From Streptomyces sp. NBC_01754 (GTDB lineage Bacteria; Actinomycetota; Actinomycetes; Streptomycetales; Streptomycetaceae): a DNA stretch of 64,000 bases. The notes below the pieces were generated by a model. It had not been told where the DNA came from and searched no databases. It worked only from the letters and a program-made list of their open reading frames with translations. Location of the stretch: NCBI RefSeq assembly GCF_035918015.1, contig NZ_CP109132.1, positions 5,828,001 through 5,892,000 of the forward strand, given 5' to 3'. Shown here one piece after another: positions 46,951 through 54,588 of this stretch (within the stretch, counting starts at the first letter, position 1; each line of letters opens with the position of its first letter). A program made the position numbers and the translations under genes.

Positions 46951-46999
46951 GACCGGGGGCCCGGAACCGATCGACCGATCAGGTTCCGGGCCCCCGGTC
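46951..46999 (+). terminator. probable native hrdB terminator, displaced by the IS
   Basis: A perfect 18-bp stem (46951-46968 with 46982-46999) and a 13-nt loop, 18 bp after the right target duplication. Without the IS it would lie about 24 bp past the hrdB stop, where a terminator is expected. It now lies about 1.57 kb away. Confidence 0.8.
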
Positions 47000-47076
47000 C
47001 GTCTGGCGCGGGTGCGGAGGCCACGCGGGCGAATGACGCTGAGTGGGCATCGTTCACCTCGGAGTCAGGAGCCCCC

Positions 47077-47907
47077 ATGCGCCGTCCTGTGGCCCGCGTC
47101 CTTCCCCCGGCCTTCGTGCTGGCCGCCGCGGCGGCGGTGATACCCGTCGGCCCCTCCGTCCCCGCGGCCGCGGACAGCATCGTCGTGGGCGGCAGGCCGG
47201 CCGCCGTCGCCGACAGCCCCTGGACCGTGGCCCTGGCGAGCCGTGACCGGTTCGGGGGAACGCGCGCCGGGCAGTTCTGCGGCGCGGTGGCGATCGCGCC
47301 CACCACGGCGCTCACGGCCGCTCACTGCCTGCGGACGGACGTGCTCGGCGGCGACGTCTCCGACGTGCCCGATCTGAAGGTCATCGCCGGACGTGACGAA
47401 CTGAGCGGTCCGGGGGGTGAGGAGATCCCGGTGCGGTCCGCGTGGGCCAACCCCGGCTACGACCCCCGTACGAACGCCGGTGATCTGGCGGTGCTCACCC
47501 TGGAACGGGCGCTGCCGGAGAGCAGCGTCATCCCCATGGCCACGGTCGGGGACGAGGCGTACACACCGGGTAACGGGGCCACGGTGTACGGCTGGGGCGA
47601 CACCACGGGGTACGGCGCCTACGCGTCCGCCCTGCGTGCCACCGACGTACGCGTCCTGCCGGACAGTACGTGCGCCCGCGCCTACCCCGGGGGCACGTAC
47701 GGCACGTACGACGCCGCGTCGATGCTCTGCGCCGGCGACACGGCAGGAGGGCGTGACGCCTGCCAGGGCGACAGCGGAGGCCCTCTGGTGGCCCAGGGGC
47801 GGCTCATCGGCCTGGTGTCCTGGGGCAGCGGCTGCGGCAGCCCGGGCAGCCCGGGGGTCTACACGCGGATCTCCGCGGCTGTCGGGTGGATGGCCGACCG
47901 GTCCTGA
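47077..47907 (+). CDS. secreted trypsin-like serine protease (S1)
   Basis: A 276-residue secreted protease. A signal peptide (about residues 1-33, ending PAAADS) and an activation-type I-V-V-G-G N-terminus at SIVVGGRP precede the domain. The triad is visible as TAAHC (His), the Asp in NAGDLAVL and the Ser in CQGDSGGPLV. WGSGCGSPGSPGVYTRI is the conserved C-terminal block, and the Asp before QGDSGGP (RDACQGDSGGP) predicts trypsin-like Arg/Lys preference. ATG 47077 is the start; no clear ribosome site is visible beyond GGAG at 47065-47068. Confidence 0.92.
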   Translation: MRRPVARVLPPAFVLAAAAAVIPVGPSVPAAADSIVVGGRPAAVADSPWTVALASRDRFGGTRAGQFCGAVAIAPTTALTAAHCLRTDVLGGDVSDVPDLKVIAGRDELSGPGGEEIPVRSAWANPGYDPRTNAGDLAVLTLERALPESSVIPMATVGDEAYTPGNGATVYGWGDTTGYGAYASALRATDVRVLPDSTCARAYPGGTYGTYDAASMLCAGDTAGGRDACQGDSGGPLVAQGRLIGLVSWGSGCGSPGSPGVYTRISAAVGWMADRS

Positions 47908-47935
47908 CCGGCCCGGCACCCCCGGAAACGCGAGA

Positions 47936-47969
47936 ACGGGCGGCTTTCCCCAAGGGGAAGGCCGCCCGT
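47936..47969. terminator. hairpin between the protease and DUF7455 genes
   Basis: A 16-bp stem with one G-T pair (47936-47951 with 47954-47969) and a 2-nt loop, 28 bp after the protease stop and between convergent genes. Confidence 0.75.
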
Positions 47970-48015
47970 CGGCCGGTCGAGGACCGGGCCCATGGCTCGT
48001 CGTGGATGCGAGGTG

Positions 48016-48246
48016 TCAGTGTTCCTCGTCGGCAGCACGTGCCTGCGCGGCGGTGAGCCGATCCGTCTCATCCTGTATTTCCGCGGCGATCTTCTTGAGT
48101 TCCGGCTCGAACTTGCGCCCGTGGTGGGCACAGAAGAGCAGTTCACCGCCACTGATCAGGACGACGCGCAGATAGGCCTGGGCGCCGCAACGGTCACAGC
48201 GGTCTGCTGCGGTCAGCGGGCTCGCGGGGGTCAGAACAGTAGTCAC
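48016..48246 (-). CDS. small conserved protein, DUF7455-like
   Basis: A 76-residue acidic protein from GTG 48246 (AGAGGCG upstream). Cys-rich DRCDRCGAQAYLRV and LLFCAHHGRKFEPEL form a likely zinc-binding C-x2-C and C-x-H-H knuckle, followed by a helical tail. I recognise it as the small conserved protein that lies between hrdB and the parE-type topoisomerase gene in Streptomyces. Its function is unknown. Confidence 0.7.
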   Translation of the reverse strand: MTTVLTPASPLTAADRCDRCGAQAYLRVVLISGGELLFCAHHGRKFEPELKKIAAEIQDETDRLTAAQARAADEEH

Positions 48247-48679
48247 GTCGCCTCTTCTCTAGCTCGACGAGCTGTCGTACCAGGGTCAACATCCAACCAG
48301 GCCGAAAACGTTCCCGCTCGTGGCATTTCTTCGAAACTTCTTCTCGGGATGGCTGTCTGTCGCCGGTTGGCGGCGAATGTGCCGTATTGCGTAGCGCTAC
48401 GGTTTCGCGTTGCTTGGGTGGGCCGGTCCGCCGGCTGGCTTGCCGGTTGTTCATGAGGACGTGCCCGGAGCCTAAATGGTTCATGCCTCGAAGGGAACGT
48501 GATGTGAGCGTCACCCCTAGGGGTGATCGAACGTGTATGCGAGGTTGCACTAGCATAAGGATTCCCACCGGGTGGCGTCACAACCGCTCTATCAGGCCTC
48601 TGTAGGCTCTCAGCGGCCACCGAGGCCGAGCCCGACACCCACGGGGACCCCAGATGAAATTCAGCGAGGAGCGAACCGC
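48247..48679. other. divergent region before parE
   Basis: 433 bp between a minus-strand small gene and parE, probably carrying both promoters. It includes the palindrome listed separately and a TCGAAC hexamer at 48527-48532 next to it, which resembles a LexA half-site but has no second half (followed by GTGTATGCGA). No gene was found. Confidence 0.4.
48511..48526. promoter_or_regulatory. perfect palindrome TCACCCCTAGGGGTGA before parE
   Basis: A perfect 16-bp inverted repeat 154 bp before the parE start. It shares CCTAGGGGTG with the palindrome before nrdR at 25875-25890. The DNA-binding factor is not identified. Confidence 0.5.
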
Positions 48680-50806
48680 GTGACCGCCGATTCCGTGCCG
48701 TCCACTGCGCTGCTGACCGGAGCAGGCGGCGCAGACAGGGAGAGCTCCAACTACACCGCGCGGCACCTCCTCGTCCTCGAGGGGCTCGAGGCGGTCCGCA
48801 AGCGCCCCGGTATGTACATCGGCTCCACGGACAGCCGCGGGCTCCTGCACTGTCTCTGGGAGATCATCGACAACGCCGTCGACGAGGCTCTCGGGGGCCA
48901 CTGCGACATGATCGAGGTCGTCCTCCACGACGACGCGTCCGTCGAGGTCCGCGACAACGGCCGGGGCATCCCCGTCGACATGGAGCCCAAGACCGGGCTC
49001 TCGGGCGTCGAGGTCGTGATGACCAAGCTGCACGCCGGCGGGAAGTTCGGCGGCGGTTCGTACGCGGCGTCGGGCGGTCTCCACGGCGTCGGGGCCTCGG
49101 TCGTGAACGCGCTTTCCGCCCGGCTCGACGTCGAGGTCGACCTCAACGGCGCCACCCATTCGATCAGTTTCCGCCGCGGCGTCCCGGGCATGTTCACGGA
49201 ACAGGGGCCCGACGGCCCCTTCGACCCCGCCAACGGCCTGCGCAAAAGCAAGAGGATCCCGAAGACGCGCACGGGTACCCGGGTGCGGTACTGGGCGGAC
49301 CGGCAGATCTTCCTCAAGGACGCCAAACTCGACCTGGAGACCCTCTACCAGCGGGCCCGCCAGACCGCGTTCCTCGTTCCCGGCCTCACCATCGTCGTAC
49401 GTGACGAGCGCGGTATCGACGGCAAGGGCAAGACGGAGGAGACGTTCCGCTTCGACGGCGGAATCAGCGAGTTCTGCGAGTACCTGGCACAGGACAGGGC
49501 CGTCTGCGACGTCCAGCGTCTGACCGGCACCGGCACGTTCAAGGAGACCGTGCCGGTCCTGGACGACCGCGGCCACATGACGGCGACCGAGGTCACCCGC
49601 GAGCTGGGCGTGGACATCGCGCTCCGCTGGGGCACCGGGTACGACACCACCGTCAGGTCCTTCGTCAACATCATCGCCACCCCCAAGGGCGGCACCCACG
49701 TCACCGGTTTCGAGCGGTCCCTCACGAAGACGGTCAACGAGGCACTGCGCTCCGCGAAGCTGCTGCGCGTGGCCGAGGACGACGTCGTCAAGGACGACGC
49801 CCTCGAAGGCCTCACGGCGGTCGTGACCGTACGGCTGGCGGAGCCGCAGTTCGAGGGCCAGACCAAGGAGGTGCTGGGCACCTCGGCGGCCAACCGGATC
49901 GTGGCCAACGTGGTGGCCAAGGAGCTCAAGGCGTTCCTCACCTCCACCAAGCGGGACGCCAAGGCCCAGGCCAGGGCGGTGCTGGACAAGGCGGTGGCCG
50001 CGGCCCGCACCCGTATCGCGGCCCGCCAGCACAAGGACGCGCAGCGCCGTAAGACCGCGCTCGAGTCCTCGTCGCTGCCCGCCAAGCTGGCCGACTGCCG
50101 CAGCGACGACGTGGAGCGCAGCGAACTCTTCATCGTGGAGGGCGACTCGGCCCTCGGTACGGCGAAGCTGGCCCGGAACAGTGAGTTCCAGGCTCTGCTG
50201 CCGATTCGGGGGAAGATCCTCAACGTCCAGAAGTCGTCCGTCTCGGACATGCTCAAGAACGCCGAGTGCGGTGCCATCATCCAGGTCATAGGAGCGGGCT
50301 CCGGGCGCACCTTCGACATCGACTCGGCGCGCTACGGAAAAGTCATCATGATGACGGACGCCGACGTGGACGGCTCCCACATCCGCACCCTGCTGCTCAC
50401 GCTCTTCCAGCGCTACATGCGGCCGATGGTCGAGGCGGGGCGGGTCTTCGCCGCGGTGCCCCCGCTGCACCGGATCGAGTTGGTCCAGCCCAAGAAGGGG
50501 CAGGACAAGTACATCTACACGTACTCGGACAACGAGCTGCGGCAGACCCTGCTGGAGCTCCAGCGCAAGAACGTCCGGTTCAAGGACTCGATCCAGCGGT
50601 ACAAGGGCCTCGGCGAGATGGACGCGGACCAGCTCGCGGAGACGACGATGGACCCGCGGCACCGGACACTGCGGCGGATCAACATCGGCGACCTGGAGTC
50701 CTCCGAGCGGATCTTCGATCTGCTCATGGGGAACGAGGTGGCGCCCCGCAAGGAGTTCATCACCAGCTCGGCGGCGACGCTGGACCGCTCGCGCATCGAC
50801 GTCTGA
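48680..50806 (+). CDS. parE: topoisomerase IV-type subunit B (ParE / GyrB2)
   Basis: A 708-residue type IIA topoisomerase ATPase subunit that, with ParC, decatenates daughter chromosomes. The GHKL ATP-binding motifs are IIDNAVDEALGGH (catalytic Glu region) and RDNGRGIPVDM, with GLHGVGASVVNALS. The TOPRIM motifs are FIVEGDSALGTAK and MMTDADVDGSHIRTLLLTL. GTG 48680 follows GAGGAG. This is the second gyrB-type gene of Streptomyces, paired with the parC-like gene at 54589-57045. Confidence 0.95.
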   Translation: MTADSVPSTALLTGAGGADRESSNYTARHLLVLEGLEAVRKRPGMYIGSTDSRGLLHCLWEIIDNAVDEALGGHCDMIEVVLHDDASVEVRDNGRGIPVDMEPKTGLSGVEVVMTKLHAGGKFGGGSYAASGGLHGVGASVVNALSARLDVEVDLNGATHSISFRRGVPGMFTEQGPDGPFDPANGLRKSKRIPKTRTGTRVRYWADRQIFLKDAKLDLETLYQRARQTAFLVPGLTIVVRDERGIDGKGKTEETFRFDGGISEFCEYLAQDRAVCDVQRLTGTGTFKETVPVLDDRGHMTATEVTRELGVDIALRWGTGYDTTVRSFVNIIATPKGGTHVTGFERSLTKTVNEALRSAKLLRVAEDDVVKDDALEGLTAVVTVRLAEPQFEGQTKEVLGTSAANRIVANVVAKELKAFLTSTKRDAKAQARAVLDKAVAAARTRIAARQHKDAQRRKTALESSSLPAKLADCRSDDVERSELFIVEGDSALGTAKLARNSEFQALLPIRGKILNVQKSSVSDMLKNAECGAIIQVIGAGSGRTFDIDSARYGKVIMMTDADVDGSHIRTLLLTLFQRYMRPMVEAGRVFAAVPPLHRIELVQPKKGQDKYIYTYSDNELRQTLLELQRKNVRFKDSIQRYKGLGEMDADQLAETTMDPRHRTLRRINIGDLESSERIFDLLMGNEVAPRKEFITSSAATLDRSRIDV

Positions 50807-50820
50807 CCGGCACCGCACCC

Positions 50821-50848
50821 GGTCGGCCGGGTCGGCCGGGTCGGCCGG
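50821..50848 (+). repeat. three tandem copies of GGTCGGCCG
   Basis: Three consecutive 9-bp GGTCGGCCG units just before the parE terminator hairpin. Confidence 0.7.
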
Positions 50849-50850
50849 AA

Positions 50851-50879
50851 GCCCTCTCCACCCGCGCGGTGGGGAGGGC
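50851..50879 (+). terminator. hairpin terminator after parE
   Basis: A 12-bp stem with one G-T pair (50851-50862 with 50868-50879), 45 bp past the parE stop. Confidence 0.75.
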
Positions 50880-50929
50880 CCCTGTCGTCCGGTGCTCTGT
50901 CGGCGGTCTTTCACCGGGTTTCCGACCCC

Positions 50930-50965
50930 GCGCAATCCTCTTGCGTATTTTGCGATAATCTTGCG
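50930..50965 (+). promoter_or_regulatory. TTGCG cluster over the LacI-regulator promoter
   Basis: CGCAA (50931-50935) faces TTGCG (50941-50945) across five bases, and two more TTGCG copies follow at 50950-50954 and 50961-50965, ending 3 bp before the ATG. LacI-family operators often have CGCAA/TTGCG cores, so autoregulation is likely. Confidence 0.5.
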
Positions 50966-50968
50966 TCC

Positions 50969-51979
50969 ATGACGCGACGACTTGCTCAAGTTGCCCGGAA
51001 AGTGGGAGTCAGCGAGGCCACGGTCAGCCGGGTGCTCAACGGCAAGCCGGGCGTTTCCGACGCCACCAGGCAAGCCGTCCTCTCCGCCCTCGACGTCCTC
51101 GGTTACGAGCGCCCCACCCAGCTGCGCGGCGAACGCGCCAGGCTGGTCGGCCTGGTCCTGCCCGAACTCCAGAACCCCATCTTCCCGGCCTTCGCCGAGG
51201 TCGTCGGCGGTGCGCTCGCCCAGCAAGGGCTGACCCCGGTGCTCTGCACACAGACCAAGGGCGGGGTCTCCGAGGCCGACTACGTCGAACTCCTCCTGCA
51301 ACAGCAGGTCTCCGGGGTCGTGTTCGCGGGCGGGCTCTACCACCAGGCCGATGCCCCGCACGACCACTACCGGGTGCTCGCCGACCGGAAGATCCCCGTC
51401 GTGCTGATCAACGCCGCGATCGCCCGTCTGGGATTCCCCGGCGTCTCCTGCGACGACTCGGTGGCCACGGAGCAGGCGTGGCGCCACCTCGCCTCCCTCG
51501 GGCACGAGCGGATCGGTTTCGTCCTCGGCCCCTCCGACCACGTGCCCTCGCAGCGCAAGCTCGCCGCCGGCCGGGCGCTCGCCGAGGCGGCGGGGAGTAC
51601 GGTGCCGGACGAGTGGGTGGCCCGGGCCATGTTCTCCCTGGAGGGCGGACAGGCCGCCGCCATGCGGCTGCTCGACCGGGGGGTCACCGGCATCATCTGC
51701 GCCAGCGACCCGCTCGCCCTGGGCGCGGTGCGTGCCGCCCGGCGCCGGGGGCTGTCGGTGCCCGCGGACGTCTCGGTCGTCGGATACGACGACTCCGCCT
51801 TCATGAACTGCACCGAGCCGCCGCTGACCACGGTGCGTCAGCCCATCGAGGCGATGGGGCGGGCCGCGGTGGAGCTGCTGTCGGTCCAGATCGGTGGCCG
51901 TACGGTCCCCTCCGACGAACTGCTCTTCGAGCCGGAACTGGTGGTACGCGGATCGACGGCCCGGCCGCCCCGCGCCTAG
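50969..51979 (+). CDS. LacI/PurR-family transcriptional regulator
   Basis: A 336-residue repressor. The N-terminal helix-turn-helix is LAQVARKVGVSEATVSRVLNGKPGVSDATRQ with hinge helix ALDVLGYE. The periplasmic-binding-protein-like sugar domain follows (VGLVLPELQNPIFPAFAEVV, SVVGYDDSAFMNCTEPPLTTV). The ligand is unknown. There is no adjacent sugar operon; the next gene is the decayed citrate synthase. ATG 50969 overlaps the operator cluster, leaving almost no untranslated leader. Confidence 0.92.
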   Translation: MTRRLAQVARKVGVSEATVSRVLNGKPGVSDATRQAVLSALDVLGYERPTQLRGERARLVGLVLPELQNPIFPAFAEVVGGALAQQGLTPVLCTQTKGGVSEADYVELLLQQQVSGVVFAGGLYHQADAPHDHYRVLADRKIPVVLINAAIARLGFPGVSCDDSVATEQAWRHLASLGHERIGFVLGPSDHVPSQRKLAAGRALAEAAGSTVPDEWVARAMFSLEGGQAAAMRLLDRGVTGIICASDPLALGAVRAARRRGLSVPADVSVVGYDDSAFMNCTEPPLTTVRQPIEAMGRAAVELLSVQIGGRTVPSDELLFEPELVVRGSTARPPRA

Positions 51980-52089
51980 CGCCACTGTGTCCGGTCCTGC
52001 CGGAGCCCATCCGAGCCGGCCGGTGGCGACGGCCACTCACCCCGTCCCGCGGGCGTGCGCCGGCCCGGCTCGTACGCGCGGCCGGACGG

Positions 52090-52500
52090 TCACGCCGGAC
52101 CAGGGAACGGCTGGGGCGGCCGAAGCCCTTCGTACTGCCCGCCGGGCCTCATCCGCAGGGGCCGCTCGCCGTACTCCTCCAGCGCATGGGCGATCCAGCC
52201 CGCCGTACGGGACACGGCGAACACGGTCTCGCCCGCGTCCGCCGGCATGCCGCAGGCGACGGAGAGAACCGCCAGCGCCAGGTCGACGTTGGCGTGCAGG
52301 GGCGCGTGGCGGGCGGCGGTGGCGACCACGTCCCGGGCGGCCTCCAGTGCGGCGGCCGCGCGGGGCACCTCCTCCAGAAGGCCGAACAGCACCTCGGCGC
52401 GCGGATCCTCGTGTTGGTAGAGGCGATGGCCCAGTCCCGGCACCCGGCGCCCGGTACGCAGATGGTCCGCGACGACCGGTGCCGCGAGGACGCGCTCACC
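52090..52500 (-). pseudogene. citrate synthase-like gene, C-terminal part only
   Basis: The last ~135 residues of a citrate synthase-like protein: VVADHLRTGRRVPGLGHRLYQHEDPRA (active-site His region), HANVDLALAVLSVACGMPADAG (catalytic Asp region) and TAGWIAHALEEYG. The frame loses resemblance above about 52500, where the other strand's citrate synthase begins, so ~240 N-terminal residues are missing. No start or ribosome site is available. A normal subunit is ~370-390 residues. It is probably not functional. Confidence 0.75.
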
Positions 52501-53250
52501 CTCTGCGCCGCCGTACCCACCCTGCTGACCGCCCTGCACCGGCTCGGTGAAGGTCTCGAACCGGTCGAGCCCCGCGACGACCTGCCGTTCGCGGCGAACT
52601 ACCTCTACATGCTCACCGGTACCGAGCCGGACACCGCACGCGCCGCGGCCGTGGAGCGCTATCTCATCTCCACCGTCGACCACGGCTTCAACGCCTCCAC
52701 CTTCACCGCCAGGGTGGTCGCCTCCACCGGAGCGGATGTGGCCGCCGGACTGGTCGCCGCCGTCGGCGCGCTCTCCGGGCCCCTGCACGGCGGAGCGCCC
52801 AGCAGGGCCCTGGACACCCTGGACGCCATCGGCACCCCCGACCGCATCGACGGCTGGATCCGCGAACAGGTCCTCGGCGGCGGCCGGATCATGGGCTTCG
52901 GGCACCCCGTCTACCGCACCGAGGATCCGCGCTCACGCATGCTCCGCTCCGTCGCGCGGGAATTCGGCGGCCCGCTCGTCGACTTCGCCGTCGAGGTGGA
53001 ACAGCGGGTCGAGGCCCTACTGGCCGAGCTCAAGCCCGGGCGTGAGCTGCGCACCAACGTCGAGTTCTACGGCGGAGTGGTCATGGAGCTGTGCGGGCTG
53101 CCGCGTGCGATGTTCACGCCCACCTTCTGCGTGGCACGCGTGATCGGCTGGAGCGCCAATATCCTGGAACAGGCGGAGGACACAAAGATCATCCGCCCGG
53201 CGGCCCGCTACACCGGGACCCCACCGCCGCAGCCCGTGCCGGCACCCTGA
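52462..53250 (+). pseudogene. citrate synthase gene, N-terminally truncated
   Basis: From about REDALTLCAAVPTLLTALHRL the sequence is a citrate synthase C-terminal part: NYLYMLTGTEPD, DHGFNASTFTARVVAST, GPLHGGAPSRALD (His), GFGHPVYRTEDPR (His) and NVEFYGGVVMELCG (acidic residue as Glu, as in one family branch), then FTPTFCVARVIGWSANILEQ. About 120-170 N-terminal residues are missing. An ATG at 52462 opens the frame but has no ribosome site and lies in sequence shared with the opposite-strand remnant. It could be translated as 262 residues but lacks the N-terminal helices needed for folding. Confidence 0.75.
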
Positions 53251-53273
53251 CCGACCCCGAGGAAGGCCACCCG

Positions 53274-54443
53274 TTGACCCCGCCCCCCGCCCCGCAGATC
53301 CCGGTCGTCGTCCTGGCGGGATTCCTGGGATCCGGTAAGACGACCCTGCTCAACCACCTGCTGCGCAACCGCGCCGGCAACCGGATCGGGGTGATCGTCA
53401 ACGACTTCGGCGCCATCGAGATCGACGCCATGACCGTCGCGGGTCAGGTCGGATCGACGGTGTCGCTCGGTGACGGGTGCCTGTGCTGTGCCGTGGACGC
53501 GAGCGAACTCGACGATTTCCTGTCCACGCTGACCAGGCCGGCCACCCGCCTCGACGTGATCGTCATCGAGGCCAGCGGTCTGGCCGAACCCCAGGAACTC
53601 GTACGGATGGTGCTGGCCAGCGACAACCCACGCGTCCGGTACGGGGGACTGGTCGAGGTGGTGGACGCCGCCGAGTTCCTGGACACCCGCGAGCGGCACC
53701 CCGAGATCGGCCGCCACCTCACGGTCGCCGACCTCGTCGTCCTGAACAAGACGGACCGGGTGCCCGAAGCGCGGCTGGAGGCCGTCCGGGAGGCAGTCGT
53801 CGCCTCCGGGAGCAGGGCGGCCGTCGTCGGAGCCGTCCACGGCCGGATCGACCCCGGGCTGATCTTCGACCCCGTCCTGCGGCCGGAGGAGGACGACGCC
53901 GTCCGCCAGCTGACCTTCGAGGACCTGCTGCGTGAGACGGGCCGGGAGGCGGACGGAGGACACCCGGACCATCTGCACACGGGGTACGAGAGTGTCTCCT
54001 TCACCTCGGACGTGCCGATGGACCCGCGGCGGTTCATGGCGTTCCTGGACTCCCGGCCCGCCGGGCTGTACCGGATCAAGGGCTTCGCCGACTTCGGCGC
54101 GGGCGACCCGGCCAACACGTACGCGCTGCACGCGGTGGGCGGCTTCCTGCGCTTCGTGCCGAGGCCGTGGGCCCGGGACGAACCGCGCCGCACCCAACTG
54201 GTGCTGATCGGCTCCGGTATCGACGCGGAGGCCCTGCACAAGGAGCTGGCCGACTGCCGGGTGATTCCCCACCAGGGGCTCACCGACGGCCCGGAGGCCT
54301 CGTACGAGGACGGCTCCGGCGGCCCGGAGACGGCCGGGCAGGGGTGGGCCGACGCCGGGGACGCGGGGCAGGACGCCGCCGACGAGCGGGAACGCGGCAT
54401 GTGGGGCGTCCTGCGGTACGTGCGGCAGCCGGACGAGGACTGA
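53274..54443 (+). CDS. CobW/COG0523 metal-chaperone GTPase
   Basis: A 389-residue P-loop GTPase of the CobW/ZNG1 family that hands metals to target proteins. TTG 53274 follows GAGGAAGG. Motifs are GFLGSGKTTLLNH (Walker A), VNDFGAIEIDA, GDGCLCCAV (the CXCC metal motif), IEASGLAEPQELV (Walker B) and VLNKTD. The C-terminal CobW_C domain (about residues 250-345) is present, with a His-containing GHPDHLHTG stretch that could bind metal. The acidic tail is low-complexity. A zinc-responsive site was not found before it. Confidence 0.9.
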   Translation: MTPPPAPQIPVVVLAGFLGSGKTTLLNHLLRNRAGNRIGVIVNDFGAIEIDAMTVAGQVGSTVSLGDGCLCCAVDASELDDFLSTLTRPATRLDVIVIEASGLAEPQELVRMVLASDNPRVRYGGLVEVVDAAEFLDTRERHPEIGRHLTVADLVVLNKTDRVPEARLEAVREAVVASGSRAAVVGAVHGRIDPGLIFDPVLRPEEDDAVRQLTFEDLLRETGREADGGHPDHLHTGYESVSFTSDVPMDPRRFMAFLDSRPAGLYRIKGFADFGAGDPANTYALHAVGGFLRFVPRPWARDEPRRTQLVLIGSGIDAEALHKELADCRVIPHQGLTDGPEASYEDGSGGPETAGQGWADAGDAGQDAADERERGMWGVLRYVRQPDED

Positions 54444-54588
54444 GCGGCCCGGGCGGCAGGGAGCGGAGACGTGCCCCTGGCTGCCCGGAGCGAAGCCGAC
54501 GGCGAGGAGGCCGGGCGGTGCCGGGAGGCCGGGCGGTGAAGGAAGCGCCCTCACCCCCGGCCCGCACGGCAGCGGCGCAGCCGCCCGC

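Noticed and set aside
48527..48542. A LexA box before parE
   Set aside because: Only one half-site (TCGAAC) is present; the second half is ATGCGA.
48578..52036. A 1,152-codon minus-strand frame over parE and the LacI gene
   Set aside because: It is a mirror of conserved genes with a repetitive composition.
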